Shown here: piece after piece, positions 1-6,560 of the stretch | Numbering within the stretch: the stretch's first letter is position 1 | How the letters are laid out: each line of letters starts with the position of its first letter | Assembly (NCBI GenBank): GCA_038317345.1 | Contig: JBBQBH010000059.1 | Coordinates: forward strand, 1-16,158 | DNA length: 16,158 bases | DNA from: Mayfieldus sp038317345 | GTDB taxonomy: Bacteria; Actinomycetota; Thermoleophilia; Solirubrobacterales; 70-9 | Direction of reading: 5' to 3' | Program-made: the position numbers and the translations under genes | The notes under the pieces: generated by a model | The model's database searches: none | What the model was told of the DNA's origin: nothing | The model's input: the letters and a program-made list of their open reading frames with translations, nothing else

Positions 1-1
1 G

Positions 2-2467
2 ACCTCGATCCTGCTGCACCAAAAGGCTGCCTTCAACTCCCCGGTCTGGTTCAACGTCGGCTTCGAGGAGCGCCCACAGTGCTCGGCCTGCTTCATCCTC
101 AGCGTCGAGGACACGATCGAGTCGATCCTCGACTGGAACACGAAGGAGGGAATGATCTTCCGCGGCGGCTCCGGCTCGGGAATCAACCTTTCCAACATCC
201 GCGGCTCGGTCGAGCCCCTCTCCAAGGGCGGCCTCGCCTCCGGCCCGGTCAGCTTCATGCGCGGCGCCGACGCCTGGGCGGGGACGATCAAGTCGGGCGG
301 CAAGACGCGGCGCGCGGCGAAGATGGTCGTGCTCAACGTCGACCACCCCGACATCCAGCGCTTCATCTGGTGCAAGGCAGACGAGGAGAAGAAGGCCGCC
401 GCCCTGCGCGACGCCGGCTTCGACATGCGGCTCGACAGCGACTCCTTCCACTCGATCCAGTACCAGAACGCCAACAACTCGGTGCGGGTCAGCGACGAGT
501 TCATGCAGGCGGTCGAGGCAGGGGACGATTGGGAGCTGCTCGCCCGCACGACCGGCGAGCCGACCGAGAAGCTCGGGGCGCGCGACCTGATGAACCAGAT
601 CGCCGACGCCGCCTGGCGCTGCGCCGATCCCGGCGTCCAGTACGACACCACGATCAACCGCTGGCACACCTGCCCGGAGTCGGGTCGGATCAACGCCTCC
701 AACCCGTGCAGCGAGTACATGCATGTCGACGACTCGGCCTGCAACCTCGCCTCGCTGAACCTGATGCGCTTCCGCCGCGAGGACGGCAGCTTCGACGTCG
801 ACGACTTCATGCACGCCGTCGACATCGTCTTCCTCGCCCAGGAGATCGTCGTCGGCTTCTCCAGCTATCCGACCGAGGGGATCGCCAACAACGCGAACGC
901 GTTCCGCCAGCTCGGGCTCGGCTACGCCAACCTCGGCGCGCTGCTGATGTCGGACGGGCTGCCCTACGACTCCCACCAGGGACGCGCGGTCGGCGCCGCA
1001 ATTACGGCGCTGATGACCGGCCGCGCCTATCGGCGCTCGGCCGAGATTGCCGCAGCGATCGGTCCCTACGACGAGTACGAGCTAAATCGCGAGCCGCACA
1101 ACGACGTTATGCGGATGCATCGCGACGCTGCCTATGAGATCGACGAGTCGCTGGTCGAGGACGGGCTGCTGCATGCGGCACGCCACGAATGGGACGACGC
1201 CGTTGCGCTCGGCGAGCAGCACGGCTATCGCAACGCGCAGGCGACGGTGCTCGCCCCCACCGGGACGATCAGCTTCCTGATGGACTGCGACACGACCGGC
1301 ATCGAGCCCGACTTCTCGCTGGTCAAGTTCAAGGAGCTGGTCGGCGGCGGGCAGATGACGATCGTCAACCGCTCGGTTCCGCTGGCGCTGCGCACGCTCG
1401 GATATTCGGAGGCCCAGATCGAGCAGATCGAGGCCCACGTCAACGAGAACGGCACGATCATCGGCGCCCCTGAGCTGGCCGACGAGCACCTGCCGGTGTT
1501 CGACGTCGCGGTCGGCGAGCGGGCGATCTCGCACACCGGCCACATCGACATGATGGCCGCCACCCAGCCGTTCATCTCCGGCGCGATCTCGAAGACCGTC
1601 AACCTGCCGCAGTCGGCCAAGGTCGAGGACATCGCCGACGCCTATGCGCGCGGCTGGAAGGGCGGTCTGAAGGCGCTGGCGATCTACCGCGACGGCTCGA
1701 AGACGGCACAGGCGCTGCGCACCGACGCCCAGGAAGAGGTGGAGGCGGCGGTCGAAGAGGAGGTCGCAAAGCGGCTCCCCGAGCGTCGCAAGATGCCGCG
1801 CGAGCGCGAGTCGATCACGCACAAGTTCTCGATCGCCGGCCACGAGGGCTACATCACCGCCGGCAAGTACGAGGACGGCACGGTCGGCGAGATCTTCCTC
1901 ACCGACATCGGCAAGGAAGGCTCGACCCTGCGCGGGATGATGAACGCCTTCGCGACCGCGGTCTCGATCGGCCTTCAGTACGGGGTGCCGCTCGAGGTGT
2001 TCGTGAAGAAGTTCAGCCACATGCGCTTCGACCCCGAAGGAATCACAAGCAATCCCGAGATCCCGTTCGCGAAGTCGATGCCCGACTACATCATGCGCTG
2101 GGTCGCGAGCCGCTTCATCGACGACCCCGATTACCTCGAGGATCTGGGGATCATGACGCCCGACGTCCGGGCCCGTAAGGAAGCCCAGGACGCCGGACTC
2201 GAGGAGGGCAACGGCTCCGGCAACGGTCACGAGGGCAATGGCAACGCCAAGGCCGGCAATGGACACGGCAATGGATCGCCCGAGGCGAAGTCCGAGAGCG
2301 AGTCGGTGCCGGCCGCAAAGGCGATGACCGACACTCCTCCGGTCCGCCCGGCGGCGATGTCAGGCCCGGAACTGGGTCCCGCCTGCGATCAGTGCGGCGG
2401 CATGATGCAGCGCACGGGCAGTTGCTACACCTGCTCGAGCTGCGGCAACAACACCGGCTGCGGCTGA
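2..2467 (+). CDS. nrdJ: Vitamin B12-dependent (class II) ribonucleotide reductase, 5'-truncated
   Basis: Adenosylcobalamin-dependent reductase that converts ribonucleotides to deoxyribonucleotides in the cytosol. The frame is open from base 2, so the gene starts before the window; 821 codons are visible. The sequence shows FNSPVWFNVG, then QCSACF with the first redox cysteine (codon 89-91), the NPCSE motif at 701-715 with the Asn, radical-site Cys and Glu in N-x-C-x-E spacing, and the partner cysteine in DSACNLASLNL (740-742). LAPTGTISF and AATQPFISGAISKTVNLP follow and are class II hallmarks. The C-terminus has a cysteine-rich tail (CDQCGG ... CYTCSSCGNNTGCG, 2384-2464), the family's redox-shuttle or zinc-ribbon end. 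Before it lies a low-complexity Gly/Asn/His linker (2207-2278). About 130 N-terminal residues are probably missing compared with actinobacterial homologues. Identification is very secure; the start cannot be seen. Confidence 0.97.
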   Translation, partial: TSILLHQKAAFNSPVWFNVGFEERPQCSACFILSVEDTIESILDWNTKEGMIFRGGSGSGINLSNIRGSVEPLSKGGLASGPVSFMRGADAWAGTIKSGGKTRRAAKMVVLNVDHPDIQRFIWCKADEEKKAAALRDAGFDMRLDSDSFHSIQYQNANNSVRVSDEFMQAVEAGDDWELLARTTGEPTEKLGARDLMNQIADAAWRCADPGVQYDTTINRWHTCPESGRINASNPCSEYMHVDDSACNLASLNLMRFRREDGSFDVDDFMHAVDIVFLAQEIVVGFSSYPTEGIANNANAFRQLGLGYANLGALLMSDGLPYDSHQGRAVGAAITALMTGRAYRRSAEIAAAIGPYDEYELNREPHNDVMRMHRDAAYEIDESLVEDGLLHAARHEWDDAVALGEQHGYRNAQATVLAPTGTISFLMDCDTTGIEPDFSLVKFKELVGGGQMTIVNRSVPLALRTLGYSEAQIEQIEAHVNENGTIIGAPELADEHLPVFDVAVGERAISHTGHIDMMAATQPFISGAISKTVNLPQSAKVEDIADAYARGWKGGLKALAIYRDGSKTAQALRTDAQEEVEAAVEEEVAKRLPERRKMPRERESITHKFSIAGHEGYITAGKYEDGTVGEIFLTDIGKEGSTLRGMMNAFATAVSIGLQYGVPLEVFVKKFSHMRFDPEGITSNPEIPFAKSMPDYIMRWVASRFIDDPDYLEDLGIMTPDVRARKEAQDAGLEEGNGSGNGHEGNGNAKAGNGHGNGSPEAKSESESVPAAKAMTDTPPVRPAAMSGPELGPACDQCGGMMQRTGSCYTCSSCGNNTGCG

Positions 2468-2473
2468 TCTAGG

Positions 2474-2486
2474 TTGAGCAGCTCAA
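2474..2486. repeat. Short perfect dyad after nrdJ
   Basis: TTGAGC-A-GCTCAA is a perfect 6-bp dyad with a one-base centre, seven bases after the nrdJ stop. The centre is too short for a good RNA hairpin (the loop would open to 5 nt), so it looks more like a protein-binding dyad than a terminator. A second weak hairpin (CGAGC ... GCTCG, about 2495-2513) follows. Neither is followed by a clean T-run, so no confident terminator can be placed behind nrdJ. Confidence 0.3.
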
Positions 2487-2535
2487 ATAGGCAAGCGAGC
2501 TGGCGTTTTGCTCGTCTGAGCCTGTGCGCAGTTTG

Positions 2536-2549
2536 CTTGACTTGTCAAG
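2536..2549. promoter_or_regulatory. Palindrome over the -35 box (putative operator)
   Basis: CTTGAC-TT-GTCAAG is a perfect 6-bp dyad with a two-base centre covering the -35 hexamer of the sigma gene promoter. Its position is typical of a repressor or activator site. The TTGA/TCAA ends recall the HspR-type HAIR element, but the 2-base spacing does not fit that element. The binding protein cannot be named. Confidence 0.5.
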
Positions 2550-2565
2550 TATCCATTGCTATACT
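2537..2565 (+). promoter_or_regulatory. Near-consensus promoter of the sigma factor gene
   Basis: TTGACT (2537-2542) and TATACT (2560-2565) are separated by exactly 17 bases. They match the consensus -35 and -10 boxes at 5/6 positions each. Transcription would start near 2572, giving a leader of about 35 nt that contains the AAGGAG Shine-Dalgarno site (2597-2602) of the downstream sigma gene. The area is markedly A/T-richer than its surroundings. Both boxes lie inside inverted repeats, described separately. Confidence 0.75.
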
Positions 2566-2585
2566 TTATGAAGTATTAATGGATA
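2550..2585. promoter_or_regulatory. Nested inverted repeat over the -10 box and start of transcription
   Basis: An outer arm TATCCATT (2550-2557) pairs with AATGGATA (2578-2585). Inside it ATACTT (2561-2566) and AAGTAT (2571-2576) pair around TATG. The arms are separated by GCT on one side and T on the other. A third copy of the inner half-site, AAGTAT, lies at 2547-2552 and bridges to the -35 palindrome. The block covers the -10 box and the expected transcription start, so it could be an operator array, a hairpin in the 5' end of the transcript, or both. Confidence 0.55.
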
Positions 2586-2606
2586 GCTACGGCTACAAGG
2601 AGAGTC

Positions 2607-3569
2607 ATGACCGAACCCAGGAGGCAAATGCCTAGGAACCGCGGCGCTGCAGGTCAGCGCGATGACGAACGCCGACACCGCGGTGAGCATTTCGAGAACG
2701 CGGCCGCCGCCCGTGTCGAGCGCCGCTCGGACACTCACTTCGCAGCCGAGCCGACCACCGACAGCTTCCAGATCTTCTACAACCAGGCAAGCCGCTACCC
2801 GCTGCTTACCGCGGAGGAGGAGATCGAGCTTGCGAAGGCGATCGAGCGCGGTGACCTGGCCGCCAAGGAGCGGCTGATCAACTCGAACCTGCGACTGGTG
2901 ATCAAGTTCGCCCGCCGTTACCAGGGCCATGGCCTCTCGCTCGAGGACCTGATCCAGGAGGCGATGCTGGGCCTGATTCGGGCAGCCGAGAAGTTCGACT
3001 GGCGCCGTGGCTACAAGTTCTCCACCTACGCGGTGCTGTGGATCAAGCAGTCGATGCAGCGCGGGATCGACAACTCGGGGCGCCAGGTTCGCATCCCGGC
3101 TCACGTCGCCCAGCACGAGCGGTCGGTCAACCGGATCGAGCGCGAGTTGCGCGCGACACTCGACCATGAGCCCAGCGACGAGGAGGTGGCCGAGGCGGCG
3201 AAGCTGCCCCTCGACCAGGTGAAGGCAACCCGAGACCTCACGCGGGTGACCACCAGCCTCGACGCTCCCGTCGGCGAGGGCGAGACGAGCCTCGGGGAGC
3301 TGCGAGCGGAGAGCGCCGCGGATGTCGAAGAAGACCTGATCGAGCGCCAGCAGGAAGAGGCCGTGGAGGCCGCGCTTGCGAAGCTGCCCGAACAGGAGCG
3401 CCGCGTGGTGCAGCTGCGCTTCGGGACTGGCGGGGGGCCCGCCTACTCGGTCCGCGACGCGGCCCGCGAGCTTGGCGTGACCCAGAAGACCGCTCGCGAG
3501 CTCGAGGAGCGGGCGTTGAAACGTCTTGCGGAAGAGGATTCCCTGGACGGCTGGCGGGCGGCCGCCTAG
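2607..3569 (+). CDS. Sigma-70 family RNA polymerase sigma factor (group 2-like)
   Basis: Promoter-recognition subunit of RNA polymerase, 320 aa. After a charged, probably disordered N-terminus (1-50) come region 1.2 (about 53-82), region 2 (about 86-155, with NSNLRLVIKFARRYQG and LEDLIQEAMLGLIRAAEKFDWRRGYKFSTY), region 3 (about 167-240) and region 4 (about 255-308, with LPEQERRVVQLRFG). The order is that of primary or group 2 sigmas, but region 1.1 is missing. Region 2.4 reads WIKQSMQRG where housekeeping sigmas have WWIRQAITR. The region 4.2 recognition helix reads VTQKTARELE where they have VTRERIRQIE, so promoter preference probably differs. The start at 2607 has AAGGAG four bases upstream. 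An in-frame ATG at 2628 has AGGAGG three bases upstream and is a real alternative. The stop overlaps the convergent downstream gene. Confidence 0.93.
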   Translation: MTEPRRQMPRNRGAAGQRDDERRHRGEHFENAAAARVERRSDTHFAAEPTTDSFQIFYNQASRYPLLTAEEEIELAKAIERGDLAAKERLINSNLRLVIKFARRYQGHGLSLEDLIQEAMLGLIRAAEKFDWRRGYKFSTYAVLWIKQSMQRGIDNSGRQVRIPAHVAQHERSVNRIERELRATLDHEPSDEEVAEAAKLPLDQVKATRDLTRVTTSLDAPVGEGETSLGELRAESAADVEEDLIERQQEEAVEAALAKLPEQERRVVQLRFGTGGGPAYSVRDAARELGVTQKTARELEERALKRLAEEDSLDGWRAAA

Positions 3570-4027
3570 CCGCTTTGCGGCGGCGTCCCGAGGCGGAAGA
3601 CCGGATGGTCGGGCGCGATGCGCCGCAACTCCGCCTCACTGGAGTCGGGGCCGACGCCATCGAAGAAGGCCCCGGTCTCCCACTTCCAGCGCGTCAGATA
3701 TGCGCGCAGCAGCGCGGGCCTCTCCGCCTCCGGTACCTCCACCGCCGTGAAGTCCTCGGTTCGTCGACCGGCACGCAATCGCCCCCCTCCGCTCGCCCGC
3801 ATATTCCTCACCCACTGGGTGGTCCCGCGCGGGGCAACGAGATAGGTCGTGCCGTTGACGTCGAGCGGGTTGACCGGCGTCTGGCGCCACTCGCCGCTCT
3901 TGCGGCCTCGCACCTCGAGGACCCGTGAGCCAGCCAGGGGGACGCCGAGACGAGTCAGCCCGGCGACAATCGGATTGAAGACGTGCCTCGCGAACCAACC
4001 CGGAGGGTGGTGGTAGCTGTCCGGCAT
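3566..4027 (-). CDS. Deazaflavin (F420)-dependent nitroreductase-family oxidoreductase
   Basis: Small split-barrel protein of 153 aa in the Ddn / DUF385 family, whose members bind reduced F420 and reduce quinones, nitroaromatics or other acceptors, often at the membrane. VLEVRGRKSGEWRQTPV (about 36-52) and LVAPRGTTQWVRNMRA (about 63-78) match the family's phosphate- and deazaflavin-binding segments. The C-terminal part, with RYLTRWKWETGAFF-like aromatics, is also usual; length is normal. The ATG at 4027 has little Shine-Dalgarno support; TATAGC at 4039-4044 (minus strand) may be its -10. It lies 35 bases after the stop of the DUF3089 gene and could be co-transcribed with it. Its TAG and the sigma gene's TAG share one CTAG palindrome (3566-3569). 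The substrate is unknown. Confidence 0.88.
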   Translation of the reverse strand: MPDSYHHPPGWFARHVFNPIVAGLTRLGVPLAGSRVLEVRGRKSGEWRQTPVNPLDVNGTTYLVAPRGTTQWVRNMRASGGGRLRAGRRTEDFTAVEVPEAERPALLRAYLTRWKWETGAFFDGVGPDSSEAELRRIAPDHPVFRLGTPPQSG

Positions 4028-4062
4028 CTGGGTTCCAGGCTATAGGCAGGCGGAAAGGCCCG

Positions 4063-5235
4063 CTAGGGGCTGAGCGCCGGCCGCCAGAACAATCCGAACG
4101 GCAGGTGGAACTTGCGCACAAGGCTGTAGAGCCTCGCCTGCCTGTGGACCAGGTCGACGAGGTTCCCCAGTGCGATGTTGGCGTCGAGTAGGTGCAGGCC
4201 CCAGGTCGGATCCGGGACCGGATTGAGGTGCGGGGCTCCCGGCACCCCGGTGATTTGAAGCACGTTGGCGCCATCTGCTGAGGAGCACTGGCCCTTGTAG
4301 GCACCGTCGAACTCGATCCAGGGAGTCGAGACCGCAGGAAGCGTCAGCCCGACGGCGCGGGTCGCCAAGCCGAGCGTCGTGGCCGGGGCAAACGGCGTCG
4401 ACGGGACGACCGAGTTCAGCGGCGCCGAGCCGCCCGGGAGCGAAGCCGGGTTCGTGCACACCACCTGCAGCCCGGCGCCGGCGCGGCCGAAGAGGGCGTT
4501 GGCGGGCACCGGCGCGTCGAAGGTCGAGAAGGCGACGACGCAGCCGATCTGGGTCGGGGAGTGACAGGTTCTGATGTGCTGGAAGTCGCCGCCGACGTCC
4601 TGCCCCTGCGCAATGGTGGTGTTTCCGCCGAGCAGAATCGCCGAGACCAGCTTCTTGCGGGCCTTGGGACTGGGATCGATCTGGTCGGTGATCAACTTGC
4701 GGAGCACGAAAGAGCCCTGCGAATGGCCGATCAACACGACGCCGCGGCCGTGGTTGTACTTGCGCAGATAGATCTTCCACGCGTGGAGGACGTCGTTGTA
4801 GGCGAGCAGGGGATCCGCGCCCGCCTTGCCGAGGATCCCGACCAGGGTGAGCTGACGGTACATGGGGGCGAATACGCGGCACTCCTGCGAGTAGCGCGCT
4901 GCCTGGTAGAGGGCGATCGAGCGCTCCTCAGGATCGATGTTGAGATTCGCGTTCGGGGTCTGCTGGTCGCTGACCGTCGGATAGACGTAGAAGCAGTCGA
5001 TCTTCCGATGTTTGGCGGCCTTTACCTTGCGCGTCCCGAGCACCTGCCCGGTGGGCGAGACCAGCGTCGTCTTCAGTCCCGGCTCGCAGGGGTTGTTGGG
5101 GATGCCCGGCTTGCAGAGCCAGACCGGCGCAGCGGCGACTGCCGAGCTCGCCAGCAAAGCTGCGGCGCAGGCAAAGCCTGCGATCACGCTTGCGATCGTC
5201 GCGGCCGCTACTGCAATCCGTCCCTGGCTTCTCAT
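4063..5235 (-). CDS. Secreted DUF3089 protein (alpha/beta-hydrolase-like), downstream copy
   Basis: 390 aa with a signal peptide: Met-Arg-Ser-Gln-Gly-Arg, a hydrophobic core to about residue 31, and a likely cleavage after SAVAAA (about 36). The body carries the DUF3089 signature KIDCFYVYPTVSD, NIDPEERSIALYQAARYS, and a nucleophile elbow GHSQG (Ser172), followed by LHLLDANIALGNLVD near the C-terminus, where the family keeps a conserved His/Asp. This suggests a secreted lipase- or esterase-like hydrolase, though DUF3089 has no established reaction. The frame is open much further upstream (to 5541), but that extension is antisense to the 3' end of the neighbouring paralogue. The ATG at 5235 makes the N-terminus match that paralogue residue for residue. 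GGAGG abuts this ATG with no spacer, so start efficiency is uncertain. About 70% identical by eye to the gene upstream. Confidence 0.88.
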   Translation of the reverse strand: MRSQGRIAVAAATIASVIAGFACAAALLASSAVAAAPVWLCKPGIPNNPCEPGLKTTLVSPTGQVLGTRKVKAAKHRKIDCFYVYPTVSDQQTPNANLNIDPEERSIALYQAARYSQECRVFAPMYRQLTLVGILGKAGADPLLAYNDVLHAWKIYLRKYNHGRGVVLIGHSQGSFVLRKLITDQIDPSPKARKKLVSAILLGGNTTIAQGQDVGGDFQHIRTCHSPTQIGCVVAFSTFDAPVPANALFGRAGAGLQVVCTNPASLPGGSAPLNSVVPSTPFAPATTLGLATRAVGLTLPAVSTPWIEFDGAYKGQCSSADGANVLQITGVPGAPHLNPVPDPTWGLHLLDANIALGNLVDLVHRQARLYSLVRKFHLPFGLFWRPALSP

Positions 5236-5310
5236 CCTCCGGGTCCCAATGGTAGACGGGCCGCGTCGTTTCCTTGCTTCGCTGGACGGTACGGGAAACC
5301 CTCCGAGCAC

Positions 5311-5324
5311 CGGGCTGCCGCCCG
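5311..5324 (-). repeat. Small GC hairpin between the DUF3089 paralogues
   Basis: CGGGC-TGCC-GCCCG forms a 5-bp stem with a 4-base loop in the 109-base spacer between the two DUF3089 genes. No T-run follows on the minus strand, so it is not a convincing terminator. It could reduce read-through or stabilise an intercistronic end. The rest of the spacer shows no promoter I can defend. Confidence 0.25.
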
Positions 5325-5344
5325 AGCGGTGAGCAGCGTTGGGG

Positions 5345-6517
5345 TCAGCGAGACGAGCGCAGGAACCAGTCGAACGGCAGATGGAACCTGTGCACGATGT
5401 TGTAGACGAAAGCCTGCGTCCGCACCACGTCGACGAGGTTTCCGAGCGCGATGTTTGCGTCGACCAGATGCAGGCCCCAGGTCGCATCCGGAACCGGGTG
5501 CAAGGTCGGGGCGCCCGGCACCCCCGCGATCTGCAGCACATTGGCGCCGTTGGCCGAAGAGCACTGCCCGTTGTATGCGCCGTCGACCTCGATCCATGGG
5601 GTCGACACGGTGGGCAGCGTCAGCCCAACCGCCTGGGTCACGGCACCGATCGTCGTGCCCGGCGCGAAGGGCGCGGTCGGGACGATCGATTTGAGCGGCG
5701 CGGAACCGCCAGGTAGCGAGGCGGGATTCGTGCAGAGGACCTGAAGGCCGGGGGTGCTCGTGCGACCGAAGAGCGAGTTCGCGGGCACCGGCCCATTGAA
5801 GGTCGAAAAGGCGATCGCGCAACCGAACTGCCACTTGAAGTGACAGGCCCGGACGTGCTGGAAGTCGCCGCCGACGTCCTGACCCTGCTTCACCGTGATC
5901 GGCCATCCGAGCAGCAGGGCGGAGACGAGCTTGCGCCGCTCGGCCCGATTCGGATCGATCTGCTCCTTGACCAGCCGCTGGAGCATGATCGAGCCCTGTG
6001 AGTGGCCGATCACGACCACCCCGCGCCCGTGGTTGTACTTCTGGAGGTAGGTATTCCAGGCGTTGAGGACATCTGAGTAGGCGAGACCGAAATCACCGGG
6101 CGCGGCGCCGAGGATCCCGAGCAGGGTGACCTGCCGGTACATCGGGGCGAAGACCCGGCAGGTCTGCGAATAGCGCGCCGCCTGGTAGAGCGCGATCGAG
6201 CGCTCCTCGGGGTCGATGTTGAGGTTCGCGTTGCCGGTCTTCTGATCGCTGACCGTCGGGTAGACGTAGAAGCAGTCGATCTTCGGGTGCCGCGCCGGCT
6301 GCACGTTGCGCACCCCGAGCGGCTGGCCGGTCGGCGACACCAGGGTCGTCTTGAGGCTCGTCTCGCAGGGGTTGTTGGCGATGCCCGGATTGCAGAGCCA
6401 GACCGGCTCCGCGGCGCCGGCCGTGCTCGCGAACAGCGCGGCGAGGCAGGCAAAGGAGACGATCAAGGCCGCGATCGTCCCGATCACTCCAAGTGCGGGC
6501 TTCCTTGCCGTCACCAC
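5345..6517 (-). CDS. Secreted DUF3089 protein (alpha/beta-hydrolase-like), upstream copy
   Basis: 390 aa with a signal peptide (Val-Thr-Ala-Arg-Lys-Pro start, hydrophobic 10-32, likely cleavage after STAGAA near 37). The mature chain has VWLCNPGIANNPC, KIDCFYVYPTVSD, IDPEERSIALYQAARYS, GHSQG with the putative nucleophile Ser173, VGGDFQHVRACH, and a C-terminal WGLHLVDANIALGNLVD. These are the conserved blocks of DUF3089, related to lipase folds. Several paired cysteines (for example 42/51 and 82/120) suit an exported protein. Start is GTG at 6517, followed directly by a second GTG at 6514; GGGAGGA lies immediately upstream and suits the second GTG slightly better. It is followed at 109 bases by a close paralogue of equal length, so this is a tandem duplication. 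Reaction and substrate are unknown. Confidence 0.9.
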   Translation of the reverse strand: MVTARKPALGVIGTIAALIVSFACLAALFASTAGAAEPVWLCNPGIANNPCETSLKTTLVSPTGQPLGVRNVQPARHPKIDCFYVYPTVSDQKTGNANLNIDPEERSIALYQAARYSQTCRVFAPMYRQVTLLGILGAAPGDFGLAYSDVLNAWNTYLQKYNHGRGVVVIGHSQGSIMLQRLVKEQIDPNRAERRKLVSALLLGWPITVKQGQDVGGDFQHVRACHFKWQFGCAIAFSTFNGPVPANSLFGRTSTPGLQVLCTNPASLPGGSAPLKSIVPTAPFAPGTTIGAVTQAVGLTLPTVSTPWIEVDGAYNGQCSSANGANVLQIAGVPGAPTLHPVPDATWGLHLVDANIALGNLVDVVRTQAFVYNIVHRFHLPFDWFLRSSR

Positions 6518-6560
6518 TCCTCCCGCGGGGGAGACTATCCGAGACCGAATCGAGCGGCGG

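Noticed and set aside
1082..2266. Long minus-strand open frame (394 codons) opposite nrdJ
   Set aside because: It is antisense to a certain gene in high-GC DNA. The translation is Arg/Asp/Leu-rich without recognisable motifs, a usual shadow.
2495..2535. Rho-independent terminator after nrdJ
   Set aside because: Only 4 to 5 bp stems with large loops are present and no T-run follows; evidence is too weak.
2536..2549. HspR-type HAIR element (CTTGAG ... CTCAAG)
   Set aside because: Only the TTGA/TCAA ends fit. The seven-base spacing of HAIR is absent, and the downstream gene is not a chaperone gene.
5236..5541. N-terminal extension of the downstream DUF3089 gene by 102 codons
   Set aside because: Most of it overlaps the 3' end of the paralogue in another frame. 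The signal peptide and match with the paralogue begin at 5235.
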